NCBI GenBank assembly: GCA_030263385.1
Contig: SZOX01000003.1
Location: forward strand, 372,001-436,000
DNA from: Zeimonas sp003577305
Lineage (GTDB): Bacteria > Pseudomonadota > Gammaproteobacteria > Burkholderiales > Burkholderiaceae_E
DNA: 64,000 bases
Direction: 5' to 3'
Shown: piece after piece, positions 36,286 through 44,453 of the stretch
Numbering within the stretch: the first letter of the stretch is position 1
How the letters are laid out: each line of letters begins with the position of its first letter
The notes under the pieces: model-generated
What the model saw: the letters and a program-made list of their open reading frames with translations, nothing else
The model's database searches: none
What the model was told of the DNA's origin: nothing
Position numbers and translations under genes: made by a program

Positions 36286-37071
36286 ATGGCTTCACGAAGT
36301 GTAAAGGTCGTTGGCGACGGCCACGTGGGACGCATCCATCTGAACCGTCCGCACGTGCGCAACGCATTCGACAGGTCTCTGATCGAGGAACTCGCTGAAG
36401 CTGCTCGGTGGCTCGATCGGCAGCGGCAGGTGAAGGTCGTCGTCGTTTCGGGCGAAGGAAGATCCTTCTGTTCGGGCTTTGACCTGAAGCAGTTCTCCGA
36501 GACTTCCGTTCCCGAGGACGTGCGCGAGGTCATCGACGCGGGTCGGCAGATGGTCGAAACCATCGCCCGGATGCGTGCGATCACGATTGCATCGGTCCAA
36601 GGAAGCTGTGTCGGAGGCGGAATTCTGCTGGTGCTCGCGTGCGATTTCCGATTTGCCGGCGAGAGCGCGGAGTTCTTCCTGCCGGAAACCGATCTTGGAA
36701 TACCGCTTGCCTGGGGCGGGGTTCCCTGGTTGATTCGGGAGATCGGCCCGGCGGCAACTGCCGACCTCATTCTCAGTTGCCGGCGGGTGACCGCCGCGGA
36801 AGCGCTTGGCCTGCGGCTGCTCAATGCGGTCCACGAAGACGGGAGTCTCGTCGAGCAGGTCGACGCCTACGCGCAACGGCTGTGCCGCCACGCTGCGATC
36901 GTGTTGGAGACCACAAAGGCGCAGATCGCTGCGGCCAGGCGCAGCCTCGCTCCCGATCATTACACCTTCTGCGATGCACATCTTGCGTACTCGGCGCTTC
37001 GAGACCGCGAAGCGTTCGACGGGCGCAGCAAGCACATTGCAAGAGACATCCCCGCCCGCGCAAGACGCTGA
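36286..37071 (+). CDS. Enoyl-CoA hydratase/isomerase family (crotonase fold) lacking one catalytic Glu
   Basis: The 261-residue crotonase has the oxyanion-hole text GRSFCSGFDLKQF and GSCVGGG. Against rat mitochondrial hydratase, GGGCELAM aligns with GGGILLVL (residues 110-117), so the first catalytic Glu (Glu144) is Leu114. The second (Glu164) is kept as Glu134 in LPETDLGI. Crotonases with one Glu changed often do isomerase, hydrolase, lyase or dehalogenase chemistry, so simple hydration should not be assumed. It follows the CoA ligase by 21 bases. The ATG at 36286 is chosen. Confidence 0.87.
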   Translation: MASRSVKVVGDGHVGRIHLNRPHVRNAFDRSLIEELAEAARWLDRQRQVKVVVVSGEGRSFCSGFDLKQFSETSVPEDVREVIDAGRQMVETIARMRAITIASVQGSCVGGGILLVLACDFRFAGESAEFFLPETDLGIPLAWGGVPWLIREIGPAATADLILSCRRVTAAEALGLRLLNAVHEDGSLVEQVDAYAQRLCRHAAIVLETTKAQIAAARRSLAPDHYTFCDAHLAYSALRDREAFDGRSKHIARDIPARARR

Positions 37072-37134
37072 TGGGTTGATGCGGCGGCCGCTGGACAGAA
37101 CCGAGAACCAAGCTCACCTCAGGAGGAAGGCACA

Positions 37135-38172
37135 ATGGAAATGCCAAAGACGAAGGCGCTCGCGCTGGCGGCAGCAACGTTGATCGTCGGACTTGGAGCC
37201 GGCGCGGCAGTCGCACAGGAAGTCATCACGCTCAAAGTCTCCGACTGGATGCCGCTGACTCACTATACGGTAAGCGAGGGCGGCAAGGTGTTCATGGCAA
37301 GAGCCGAGGAGCTATCCAAGGGACGGCTGAAATTCGAGCACTATCCCGCGGAGCAGCTGGGCAAGGCCAAGGACCAATTGACCCTGGTACAGACGGGCGT
37401 GGCTGACCTCGCGAACATCGCGCCGGCATATATCACGGAGAAGTTTCCACTGTCGGGCGTACTCGAGCTTCCAGGGATCTACGAAGGCTCATGTACCGGC
37501 TCATATGCCTACGCGACCATGGCGCGACCCGGAGGGGTTCTGCACGAGAACGAGTTCAAGCCGAACGGTGTCCGGGTGTTGTTCTCCGGAGCGCTCGGTG
37601 CATATCGCGTGCTCACCGCGAACAGGAAGGTGAGCAAAGCGGAGGACTTCAGCGGCTTGAAGCTCAGGACGGCCGGCGGGCCGATGGACCGGGTCGCCAC
37701 GCTTCTTCAGGCGAATTCGATTCGACTGGCGGGCCCCGATGTGCTGCCTTCGCTGACGCGTGGAACGCTCGACGGTGTCTTCTGGCCGTTGCAGAGTGTC
37801 AAGCCATGGGGTTTGGAAAAGGCCCTGCATCACATGACCCCGAACCTGGGCGTGGGTAGCTTCATGATCGTCTACGCGATCAGCGATCGTGCGTGGAAGA
37901 AGCTGCCCGCCGATCTGCAGGAAGTCCTGGTGCAGGCGGGTGATCATGCCACACGCGCCCATTGCGAGTACGTCGATGCTAACGAGACGAGGACGGCTCG
38001 CGAGCTGGAGGCGGGCGGGATCGCGCCGACAGCGTTGCCCGAAGCGGACGTGAAGAAGATCCAGGCCGAGTACACGAAGATCTACGAGGATTGGGCAGCT
38101 GCGCTGGACAAGCGAGGGAAGCCCGGACATCAGGTGCTCGAGGCTTTCCAGAAGGCCGTGAAGCGGAATTGA
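37135..38172 (+). CDS. dctP: TRAP transporter substrate-binding protein DctP (carboxylate type)
   Basis: The 345-residue periplasmic protein has a signal peptide ending AAVAQ near residue 28. DctP features include the LKLRTAGGPMDRVATLLQA region with the carboxylate-binding Arg, and YPAEQLGKAKDQ. It is not a close copy of the DctP at 6374-7381; few stretches match. Its ligand is presumably the acid that the upstream CoA ligase activates. A strong AGGAGG lies seven to ten bases before the ATG. It is followed by the matching DctQ after 15 bases. Confidence 0.92.
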   Translation: MEMPKTKALALAAATLIVGLGAGAAVAQEVITLKVSDWMPLTHYTVSEGGKVFMARAEELSKGRLKFEHYPAEQLGKAKDQLTLVQTGVADLANIAPAYITEKFPLSGVLELPGIYEGSCTGSYAYATMARPGGVLHENEFKPNGVRVLFSGALGAYRVLTANRKVSKAEDFSGLKLRTAGGPMDRVATLLQANSIRLAGPDVLPSLTRGTLDGVFWPLQSVKPWGLEKALHHMTPNLGVGSFMIVYAISDRAWKKLPADLQEVLVQAGDHATRAHCEYVDANETRTARELEAGGIAPTALPEADVKKIQAEYTKIYEDWAAALDKRGKPGHQVLEAFQKAVKRN

Positions 38173-38187
38173 GGCGGCGTCGCTTCC

Positions 38188-38736
38188 ATGGCGAGATCGG
38201 CTGCAACGGTGTTGGTACGGAAGTTCGATCACGCGCTCGCGTGGTTCGAGAATCTCCTGCTCGTGGTTGCAGCCATCTCGGTTCTCGTGATGATGTTCGT
38301 CACCGGCGCCGACGTGTTGATGCGCTACGTCCTCGGCGCCCCTTTTTCCTGGGCTTTCGATCTTCTCACCAGGTACCTGCTGATTGCGGCATTCTTCTGT
38401 GCCTTCGGCTACACGCTCAGGGTCGGCGGGCACGTGGCAGTCGACTACTTCATTCCGAAGTGGCCGACCCGGATACGTGAGCAACTGTTGGCCGCCGCGT
38501 ACCTGCTGGCCGGCGTGATCGTGCTCCTCATCTGCTGGTTGACGGCTGTCGAAACGGTCGAGGCGTGGCGCTCCGATGAGATCATTTCCGGTGTGATCGA
38601 GTGGCCGGTCTGGCTGTCGAAGATCGTCGTTCCGATTGGCCTTGCCCCGCTCTCGTTACGCCTGCTTCTGCTTTCGCTTCGCGCGGTGGGGCTATACGTC
38701 GGTCACGATGACGCACTGGTCGGCAACGCTACCTGA
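38188..38736 (+). CDS. dctQ: TRAP transporter small permease DctQ
   Basis: The 182-residue protein has four hydrophobic helices. DctQ marks include VTGADVLMRYVLGAPFSWAFDL near residues 50-71 and the RVGGHVAVDYF motif near 97. It pairs with the DctM encoded 36 bases downstream and helps accept the ligand-loaded DctP. The N-terminal 15 residues are basic and cytoplasmic. Confidence 0.9.
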   Translation: MARSAATVLVRKFDHALAWFENLLLVVAAISVLVMMFVTGADVLMRYVLGAPFSWAFDLLTRYLLIAAFFCAFGYTLRVGGHVAVDYFIPKWPTRIREQLLAAAYLLAGVIVLLICWLTAVETVEAWRSDEIISGVIEWPVWLSKIVVPIGLAPLSLRLLLLSLRAVGLYVGHDDALVGNAT

Positions 38737-38772
38737 CCCGGTGATCATGCGAGTCGTCAAGGGGACGCGTGC

Positions 38773-40062
38773 ATGAGCATACTGCTTGCCCTCGTTATCC
38801 TGTGTCTCTTGCTGACGATCGGCCTTCCCGTGGCGCTGAGTCTGGCGCTGGCTGGTGCGTTCGGGTTGTGGATGCACAGTGGTCTGGATACATTGCTCGG
38901 TATCCTGGTGTCTGGCCCCGGGTCGGCGATATCGAGTTACGAGTTGATGACGATTCCGATGTTCCTGCTGATGGCCGAGTTCATGACCGTCAGCGGAATC
39001 GCGAACAGCCTGTTCGGCGCGTTCGCGGCCTGGACCGGTCGGATGCGCGGCGGACTGGGGGTGGCAACTGCGGTGACCGGTGCGGCCTTCGGGGCGATCT
39101 CCGGCTCGAGCACGGCTGCCGCAGCGACGTTATCGAGTTGCAGCTTGCCTTCGATGATACAGCGCGGCTACCAGAGCGACTTCGCCGCCGGTATCGTTGC
39201 CATTTCCGGGACGCTGGCGATGCTGATTCCGCCAAGCATTGCGGTGATCTTCTACGGTCTGCTCAGCGGCGCCGATATCGGGAAACTGCTGATCGCGGGG
39301 ATCATCCCTGGGGCGCTTGTCACGCTGACCATTGCGCTGACGATCCGTTTCCTGCTGCTGCGCAACCCTGCGCTTGCGCCGAAGGGAACTGGCTCGACGT
39401 GGCGTGAGAAGGTTGCGTCACTTCGGGTAGCCGGCCCTTTTCTCGCGCTTTTCGCGATGGTGACGGGTTTCATCTTCACCGGTATCGCCACACCGGTGGA
39501 GTCGTCGGCACTCGGGGCAATCGGTGCGCTCTTACTGACGATCGCCTACGGAAGGCTCGACCTGCGGACGTTGCGTACCAGTGTGGTGAACACCTGCATC
39601 ACGAGCGCGATGATAGGCCTTATCATCGTGTGCGCCCAGATTTTCGGCTTCTTCCTGACCCTGACCGGCGCGACGCAGGGCCTGATCCGGTGGGTGTCAT
39701 CGTCCGAGTTCTCACCCTATACCGTGCTCGTGGTGCTGATCGCCCTCTATCTGGTGCTCGGCTGCTTTCTCGATCAGCTATCGATCCTCATCCTGACCGT
39801 CCCGGTCGTGCATCCGCTCGTGGTGAGCATGGGATTCGATCCGATCTGGTTTGGTATCATGATCATCTTGCTCGCCGAGGTGGGGATGGTCACGCCTCCT
39901 GTGGGAATGAACGTGTTCATCGTCGCCCGAGCGAATCGAATGCCCGTTACCGACGTGTTCAGGGGAGTCGCGCCGCACGTCGTCGCCCATCTCGTGCTTA
40001 TCCTCGTCTTCGTGCTGTTTCCGCAGCTGATTACGTGGTTGCCGGGCCGCATGCGGGGTTGA
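38773..40062 (+). CDS. dctM: TRAP transporter large permease DctM
   Basis: The 429-residue hydrophobic permease has the DctM motif GAAFGAISGSSTAAAATLSSC (about residues 101-121). The LIPPSIAVIFYG helix hairpin and its C-terminal counterpart GMVTPPVGMNVF are also present. It is the ion-coupled translocator of the second TRAP system and is the same length as the first DctM, although clearly divergent. It precedes tetR by ten bases, so the regulator is in the same transcript. Confidence 0.92.
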   Translation: MSILLALVILCLLLTIGLPVALSLALAGAFGLWMHSGLDTLLGILVSGPGSAISSYELMTIPMFLLMAEFMTVSGIANSLFGAFAAWTGRMRGGLGVATAVTGAAFGAISGSSTAAAATLSSCSLPSMIQRGYQSDFAAGIVAISGTLAMLIPPSIAVIFYGLLSGADIGKLLIAGIIPGALVTLTIALTIRFLLLRNPALAPKGTGSTWREKVASLRVAGPFLALFAMVTGFIFTGIATPVESSALGAIGALLLTIAYGRLDLRTLRTSVVNTCITSAMIGLIIVCAQIFGFFLTLTGATQGLIRWVSSSEFSPYTVLVVLIALYLVLGCFLDQLSILILTVPVVHPLVVSMGFDPIWFGIMIILLAEVGMVTPPVGMNVFIVARANRMPVTDVFRGVAPHVVAHLVLILVFVLFPQLITWLPGRMRG

Positions 40063-40072
40063 CGGCAATCCG

Positions 40073-40759
40073 ATGGTGAAGCGAACTGCGTCGCAGGGGA
40101 CGGGGCAAAGGCGCGCTCAGCGCCGGCCGGAGAAGGCGGCTCCGACGCTGCGTGACAGACTCCTCATGGCAAAGCGCGAGGAGATCCTGCGCGTTGCCGC
40201 GGAGATGTTCTACGAGGATGGCTTTGCGCGCACTTCGATGGACGACATTGCCGCACGGTTGGCAGTCGGCAAACCCTCGATCTATGCGTTGTTCGAGAGC
40301 AAGAGGGAACTCCTCTCGGAGGTTTGCAACCGCACGACCCAGTATGCAGCGGCTATTGCGGGTGAAGCCGCGGTTCGGGTCGGTTCGCCATCGACACGCC
40401 TCCGCCACATCGTCGAGCAGTTGTGCCTGCGCGTGATCGAGGGGCGACGGCATCTGTCTGTCCTGTTTCGCGATTACAAGCATCTTCCGCCGGAGGCGTT
40501 AGGGGAACTGGCCGAGAATTTCCACGCCTTCAACCGTTCGCTGGGTGCCTTGCTGAGGGAAGGGGTCGAGACAGGTGAATTCACTGTGCAGGATCCTGTC
40601 ATCGTGACGCATGCGATCAGCGGCATGGGAACGTGGATCTATGCGTGGTATCGGCCCGAGGGCCCACTGAGTCCGGAGGAGATCAGCTTCCAGATGGCGG
40701 ATCTCGCGTTGAGAATGGTGAAGCTGGGGGGAGACCCGGGGCCTACCGCGCCCGAATGA
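40073..40759 (+). CDS. TetR family transcriptional regulator
   Basis: The 228-residue protein has a basic 35-residue tail, then a TetR helix-turn-helix (about residues 35-85) with AAEMFYEDGFARTSMDDIAARLAVGK and IYALFESKRELL. A helical ligand domain follows, rich in aromatic residues near its end (MGTWIYAWYRPEG). It closes the ligase-crotonase-TRAP operon and probably represses it, released by the acid or its CoA ester (inference). The palindrome at 34698-34709 is a candidate operator. Confidence 0.9.
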   Translation: MVKRTASQGTGQRRAQRRPEKAAPTLRDRLLMAKREEILRVAAEMFYEDGFARTSMDDIAARLAVGKPSIYALFESKRELLSEVCNRTTQYAAAIAGEAAVRVGSPSTRLRHIVEQLCLRVIEGRRHLSVLFRDYKHLPPEALGELAENFHAFNRSLGALLREGVETGEFTVQDPVIVTHAISGMGTWIYAWYRPEGPLSPEEISFQMADLALRMVKLGGDPGPTAPE

Positions 40760-40916
40760 CCTTCGCGTCGATCGGGGGTAATGATGCGGGCGCGTGCCGG
40801 CGTGGGCGCGCACCTGCTGTTGCCGGCTCAGGCTTGAACATGCGTTTCCACGTTCCGCAGAACCGGCTTGCGGAGAGGTGGCACCGGCCAGCTAGTGGCC
40901 GGGATAGACTGCACCC

Positions 40917-41600
40917 ATGTGCGGTCGCTACGTCCTCTACGGCCCCGACGCCAGGCTGATCGAAAGCTTCGAGGTGCGCGAGGCACCGGGGCTGGCGCCG
41001 CGCTACAACATCGCGCCGGCTGCCGACATCCTGGTCGTGCTGCGCGGCGCGAGCAGCGAGCGAATCGCCCGCGTGATGCGTTGGGGCCTGGTTCCTGCCT
41101 GGGCGAAAGACCCGGCGATCGGCGCCAGGTTGAACAACGCGCGGGCCGAGACGGTCGATGCGAAACCGGCGTTCCGCTCGGCGTTCCGGTCGCGACGTTG
41201 CCTGATTCCGGCCAACGGCTTCTACGAGTGGCAGGCGAGTGCCGGGCCGAAGGCTCGCAAGCAGCCGTGGTACGTCTCGCCGGCCGGGGCGCCGTTCTTC
41301 GCTTTCGCAGGCCTGATGGAGCGATGGGGACCGCGCGAGGCGCCGCTGTACACCGCCTGCATCGTCACCACCGAAGCCAACGCGTTGATGGCGCCGATCC
41401 ACGACCGGATGCCGGTGATCCTGGCGCGTGAAGCCTGGAACGCCTGGCTCGACCCGGCCACACCGGCGGCCGACGCGAAGGCGCTGCTGCGCCCCGCGCC
41501 AGCCGCGGCGATGCGGGCCTGGCCGGTGTCGCTCGCAGTGAGCAATGCGCGCAACGAAGGGGCGCAGTTGATCGAACCGGCGCCGGCGGCGCAGCCTTGA
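40917..41600 (+). CDS. yedK: SRAP/HMCES family abasic-site shielding protein (YedK)
   Basis: The 227-residue protein starts MCGRYV. Cys2, exposed after removal of Met, forms the thiazolidine crosslink to abasic sites in single-stranded DNA. The other active-site residues are visible: the NNARAET segment (residues 73-79), Glu104 in GFYEW and His163 in PIHDRMP. The family protects abasic sites at stalled forks and is linked to the SOS response in many bacteria. No clear LexA box was seen in the 157 bases upstream. It is convergent with the M23 peptidase gene. Confidence 0.93.
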   Translation: MCGRYVLYGPDARLIESFEVREAPGLAPRYNIAPAADILVVLRGASSERIARVMRWGLVPAWAKDPAIGARLNNARAETVDAKPAFRSAFRSRRCLIPANGFYEWQASAGPKARKQPWYVSPAGAPFFAFAGLMERWGPREAPLYTACIVTTEANALMAPIHDRMPVILAREAWNAWLDPATPAADAKALLRPAPAAAMRAWPVSLAVSNARNEGAQLIEPAPAAQP

Positions 41601-41622
41601 GCCGCTCCTTCGGGCGCGGCTC
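41599..41622. terminator. Hairpin between convergent yedK and M23 peptidase genes
   Basis: GAGCCGC (41599-41605) and GCGGCTC (41616-41622) form a 7-base stem with a 10-base loop, starting at the yedK stop codon. No U-run follows. The position between convergent genes supports a terminator role on either strand. Confidence 0.4.
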
Positions 41623-41655
41623 GCGCGCGCGAACGCGCAGCGACCCTGCGCTGCG

Positions 41656-42519
41656 CTATCGAGTCGTGGCGGACTCGGAGATCTCGTCGAGGAACAACGC
41701 CGGATCGACCATCGCGCGGTTCAGGCTGACCGAGAAGTGCAGGTGCGGGCCGGTCACGCGGCCGGTGGCCCCGACCTCGCCGATGCGCTCGCCGGCGGCA
41801 ACGAGGTCGCCCGGCTTCACCGCGATCGCGTCGAGGTGGCAGTACATCGTCAGCAAACCGCTGCCGTGGTCGAGCCAGACCGTGTTGCCGTTGAAGAAGT
41901 AGTCGCCGGTGTCGATCACGCGACCCGCGGCCGCCGCGACGACCGGCGCGCCGGTCGCGGCCGCGATGTCCATCCCGCTGTGGGGACTGCGCGGCTGGCC
42001 GTTGAAGAAGCGGCGCAGGCCGAAGGAGCTCGAACGTTCTCCGGCAGTGGGCTGGCGCAGCCGCAAGGTGTCCGGGATCGCTTCGCTGTGGGTGGCCGCA
42101 ACTTCGACGAGGTGCGCGCGCTCGCGTTCGTAGCGGGCGAGGTCTTCGGCCGACAGGTCGACCTTGCCGGGTGCGACCCTCAGTCGCTGCTCGGCGTAGC
42201 GCACCGACTCGATCACGAGGGGAAGCCGCACTTCTGGCGCGCCAGTGCGGCGCACCGCGACGTGGCGCGTTCCGGGCTGGGCGCCCAGCGCGATGCCCAC
42301 CACGGCCGTCCATCGGGCAGGATCGCCGACGACGAGCACCGGCACCGCGTCGAGGGTGACCTGCGGCGGCTCGGCGGATGCCCCGAGATCGATCACGGCT
42401 ACGCCGCCGGGGACGCTTCGATGCCGCGGCAACTCGAATGCCGTTGCCTGCAGGCCGAACAGGCCGGCGGCTGCGGCGAGCGCGATGCGGCGCAGGATCG
42501 AGGGAAGTTGTCGGAACAC
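41656..42519 (-). CDS. M23 family (LytM-type) metallopeptidase
   Basis: The 287-residue protein has an N-terminal signal or anchor sequence (AAAAGLFGLQATAFE), an all-beta linker domain (about residues 30-110) and a C-terminal M23 domain. The zinc ligands are visible in HSGMDIAA (His and Asp) and GPHLHFS (HxH), so it should be an active peptidoglycan endopeptidase rather than an EnvC-type activator. The start is taken as GTG 42517-42519 because it gives a signal peptide. No ATG or strong ribosome-binding site is available. It is transcribed away from the receptor scrap and tRNA-Lys. Confidence 0.85.
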   Translation of the reverse strand: MFRQLPSILRRIALAAAAGLFGLQATAFELPRHRSVPGGVAVIDLGASAEPPQVTLDAVPVLVVGDPARWTAVVGIALGAQPGTRHVAVRRTGAPEVRLPLVIESVRYAEQRLRVAPGKVDLSAEDLARYERERAHLVEVAATHSEAIPDTLRLRQPTAGERSSSFGLRRFFNGQPRSPHSGMDIAAATGAPVVAAAAGRVIDTGDYFFNGNTVWLDHGSGLLTMYCHLDAIAVKPGDLVAAGERIGEVGATGRVTGPHLHFSVSLNRAMVDPALFLDEISESATTR

Positions 42520-42604
42520 GATCGTCTGGGTGCGCAGGCCCGAGTGTACGGTGCGGACCAACGGGCCGGAAGCCCCGGAAGCGGCGCGGTCGCACCGCGA
42601 TCGT

Positions 42605-42721
42605 TCACGCTCGGCAATTCGCACTGAGGCTTGCGCGCGGCGATCCCGGCATGATGTCCTCGCTGTGCGCCGATGCGAAGTATCTGCGATCGAAGAGGTT
42701 CTCGATGTTGAGCGTGCTGGC
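42605..42721 (-). pseudogene. C-terminal remnant of a TonB-dependent receptor
   Basis: The last 38 codons of an open frame read NIENLFDRRYFASAHS, then EDIMPGSPRASLSA, then stop. This is the closing beta-strand region of TonB-dependent siderophore receptors (typical pattern N-x2-NLFD-x2-Y ... PG-x-PR-x3). No other receptor sequence is found on either side. The usual final aromatic residue is lost (it ends ANCRA). The remnant lies between the M23 gene and tRNA-Lys. It is clearly not functional and marks a deletion or an old insertion event. Confidence 0.7.
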
Positions 42722-42798
42722 GCGTACTTGCGCGCAGCGTGTCCTGCCACCTGATCTGCCACCCGCAGGCCAATTTGCCCCAGGGGAGGGTTCGAAAA

Positions 42799-42828
42799 CG
42801 AAAGGGCCTCCTCCCGGAAGCCCTTTCG
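42799..42828 (-). terminator. Intrinsic terminator downstream of tRNA-Lys
   Basis: CGAAAGGGC and GCCCTTTCG form a perfect 9-base stem around a 12-base loop, followed on the minus strand by TTTTC. It lies 19 bases after the CCA end of tRNA-Lys, the expected place for its terminator. Confidence 0.8.
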
Positions 42829-42846
42829 GAACAAGCACCTGAATCC

Positions 42847-42921
42847 TGGTAGGCCGTGCTGGATTCGAACCAGCGACCAACGGATTAAAAGTCCGCTGCT
42901 CTACCACTGAGCTAACGACCC
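42847..42921 (-). tRNA. tRNA-Lys (anticodon UUU)
   Basis: The 75-base cloverleaf is complete. The acceptor arm GGGTCGT pairs with ACGGCCT, with G-U at pairs 1 and 4. The D-loop has AGTGGTA. The anticodon loop CTTTTAA reads UUU. The T-loop is TTCGAAT, and discriminator A is followed by an encoded CCA. It lies 42 bases downstream of queC on the same strand and is followed by a terminator. The 3' end faces a receptor-gene remnant, as is common at tRNA integration sites. Confidence 0.97.
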
Positions 42922-42963
42922 TTTTCGCGAAGCTCTCCATTCTAGTATCCGCGATTTTCGAGG

Positions 42964-43656
42964 TCAAACGTTCGGCCCGGATGGCCGCCGATAGCGCGTC
43001 GGATCCGCCACCCCTGCCGCCGTGAACCCGTCGCGGCGGATCCGGCAGGCGTCGCAGTGGCCGCAGGCGCGGCCCTCGTCGTCGGCCTGGTAGCACGACA
43101 CGGTGATCGAGTAATCGAGCCCGAGGCGCAGGCCCTCGCGGATGATCGCGGCCTTCGTCATGTCGATGATCGGGGCCACGACGCGCAACCGCCGGCCCTC
43201 GACGCCGGCCCTGGTCGCGAGGTTCGCCACCCGCTCGAAGGCGGCCACGTATTCGGGGCGGCAGTCCGGATAGCCGGAGTAGTCGATCGCGTTGGCGCCG
43301 AAGTGGATCTCGCGCGCGTCGAGCACTTCGGCCCAGCCCAGCGCGATCGACAGCATGATCGTGTTGCGCGCCGGCACGTAGGTGACCGGAATCGCGCCGG
43401 GCTCGCCGGGACGCTCGGGCACGGCGATCGATGCGTCGGTGAGCGCCGAGCCGCCGAAGCGCGAGAGGTCGAGGTCGACGATTTCGTGGCGCGCTGCGCC
43501 CAGCAGCGAGGCGACCCGGGCGGCGGCCTGCAGCTCGGCGGCGTGGCGCTGCCCGTAGCGCAGCGACAGTGCGTGGCATTCGCGGCCCTGCTCGCGGGCC
43601 ATCGCCAGAACGGTGGCCGAGTCGAGCCCGCCCGAGAGCAGGACGACGGCGCGCAT
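42964..43656 (-). CDS. queC: 7-cyano-7-deazaguanine synthase
   Basis: The 230-residue PP-loop enzyme has the ATP motif SGGLDSAT at residues 8-15 and the C-terminal zinc site CYQADDEGRACGHCDACRIR. It converts carboxy-deazaguanine and ammonia to preQ0 using ATP, on the way to queuosine in tRNA. Queuosine genes next to cpoB are common in proteobacteria. Its ATG shares one base with the cpoB stop (TGATG), so it is probably expressed with the Tol-Pal operon. Confidence 0.95.
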   Translation of the reverse strand: MRAVVLLSGGLDSATVLAMAREQGRECHALSLRYGQRHAAELQAAARVASLLGAARHEIVDLDLSRFGGSALTDASIAVPERPGEPGAIPVTYVPARNTIMLSIALGWAEVLDAREIHFGANAIDYSGYPDCRPEYVAAFERVANLATRAGVEGRRLRVVAPIIDMTKAAIIREGLRLGLDYSITVSCYQADDEGRACGHCDACRIRRDGFTAAGVADPTRYRRPSGPNV

Positions 43657-44441
43657 CAGCGCGCCGGCAGCTTGGCCAGGCGTTCCTTTGCCAGCGGCGC
43701 CGCCTGGCTCTGCGGATATTTCGCGATCACCGATTCCAGCGTGCTGCGGGCGGCGCGGCGGTCGCCGCTCTCGGCCTGCGCGTAGCCGACGTTGAGCAAC
43801 GCGTCGGGCGCACGCGGGTTGTCGGGGTATTTCGCGATCAGTGCCTGGTGGCTGGTGATCGCGCCCTTGTAGTCCTTCATCGCGAACTGGCTGCTGCCGA
43901 TCCAGAACAGCACGCTCGGCATGTACGGGCTGTCGGGATACTGGCCCTGGAACAGCTGGAACGCGGTGAGCGCACCGCGGAAGTCACCGTTGCGAAACAG
44001 CGCGAGCGCCGCCTCGAACGACCGCTGCTCGGCCTGGTCGACGGTGACCGTGCGCCCGTCGAGTTGCGTGGTGACCGGCTCGAAGCGCTTGATGCGGGTG
44101 TCGACCGTGGCCATCTGGTCGCGCATCTGGCGCTGCAGCGTGACCAGTTCGTTGGTCTGCACCTCGAGCTGTCCGCGAAGCCTGGCGATCTCCTGGCGCA
44201 TCGCGTCGATCTGCGACTGCAGCTCCAGCTGGCCGCGCGAACCCTGCTCGAGCCGCTCGACACGTCGCGCGAGTTCGTCGAGCCGGTCGTTCGTCTGCTG
44301 CTGCAGCACCTGCACGCGACCGCGCAGGTCGAGGATCGCGCGGCGCGCCTCGTCGTCCTCGAACAACGCGTGCGCGCCCGGTGCCACCGACATCAGGCCG
44401 GCTGCGATGCAGAACGCGGAGAGCGCGCGATGCGCGTTCAT
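43656..44441 (-). CDS. cpoB: Cell division coordinator CpoB (YbgF)
   Basis: The 261-residue periplasmic protein has a signal peptide ending GAHAL near residue 26. A coiled-coil trimerisation region follows (about residues 30-115, Gln- and Arg-rich with heptads). A TPR domain (about 135-260) includes FQGQYPDSPYMPSVLFWIG and the repeated KYPDNPRAPDAL type motif. CpoB links peptidoglycan synthesis at the septum to outer-membrane constriction through TolA and PBP1B. It follows pal by 12 bases. Confidence 0.94.
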   Translation of the reverse strand: MNAHRALSAFCIAAGLMSVAPGAHALFEDDEARRAILDLRGRVQVLQQQTNDRLDELARRVERLEQGSRGQLELQSQIDAMRQEIARLRGQLEVQTNELVTLQRQMRDQMATVDTRIKRFEPVTTQLDGRTVTVDQAEQRSFEAALALFRNGDFRGALTAFQLFQGQYPDSPYMPSVLFWIGSSQFAMKDYKGAITSHQALIAKYPDNPRAPDALLNVGYAQAESGDRRAARSTLESVIAKYPQSQAAPLAKERLAKLPAR

Positions 44442-44453
44442 CGGAGTCCCCGC

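Noticed and set aside
40760..40916. SOS (LexA) box before yedK
   Set aside because: No CTGT-N8-ACAG-like sequence was found in the gap.
42520..42963. Possible preQ1 riboswitch or attL/attR pair around tRNA-Lys
   Set aside because: No preQ1 aptamer-like sequence precedes queC, and I found no direct repeat of the tRNA 3' end in the window and no integrase.
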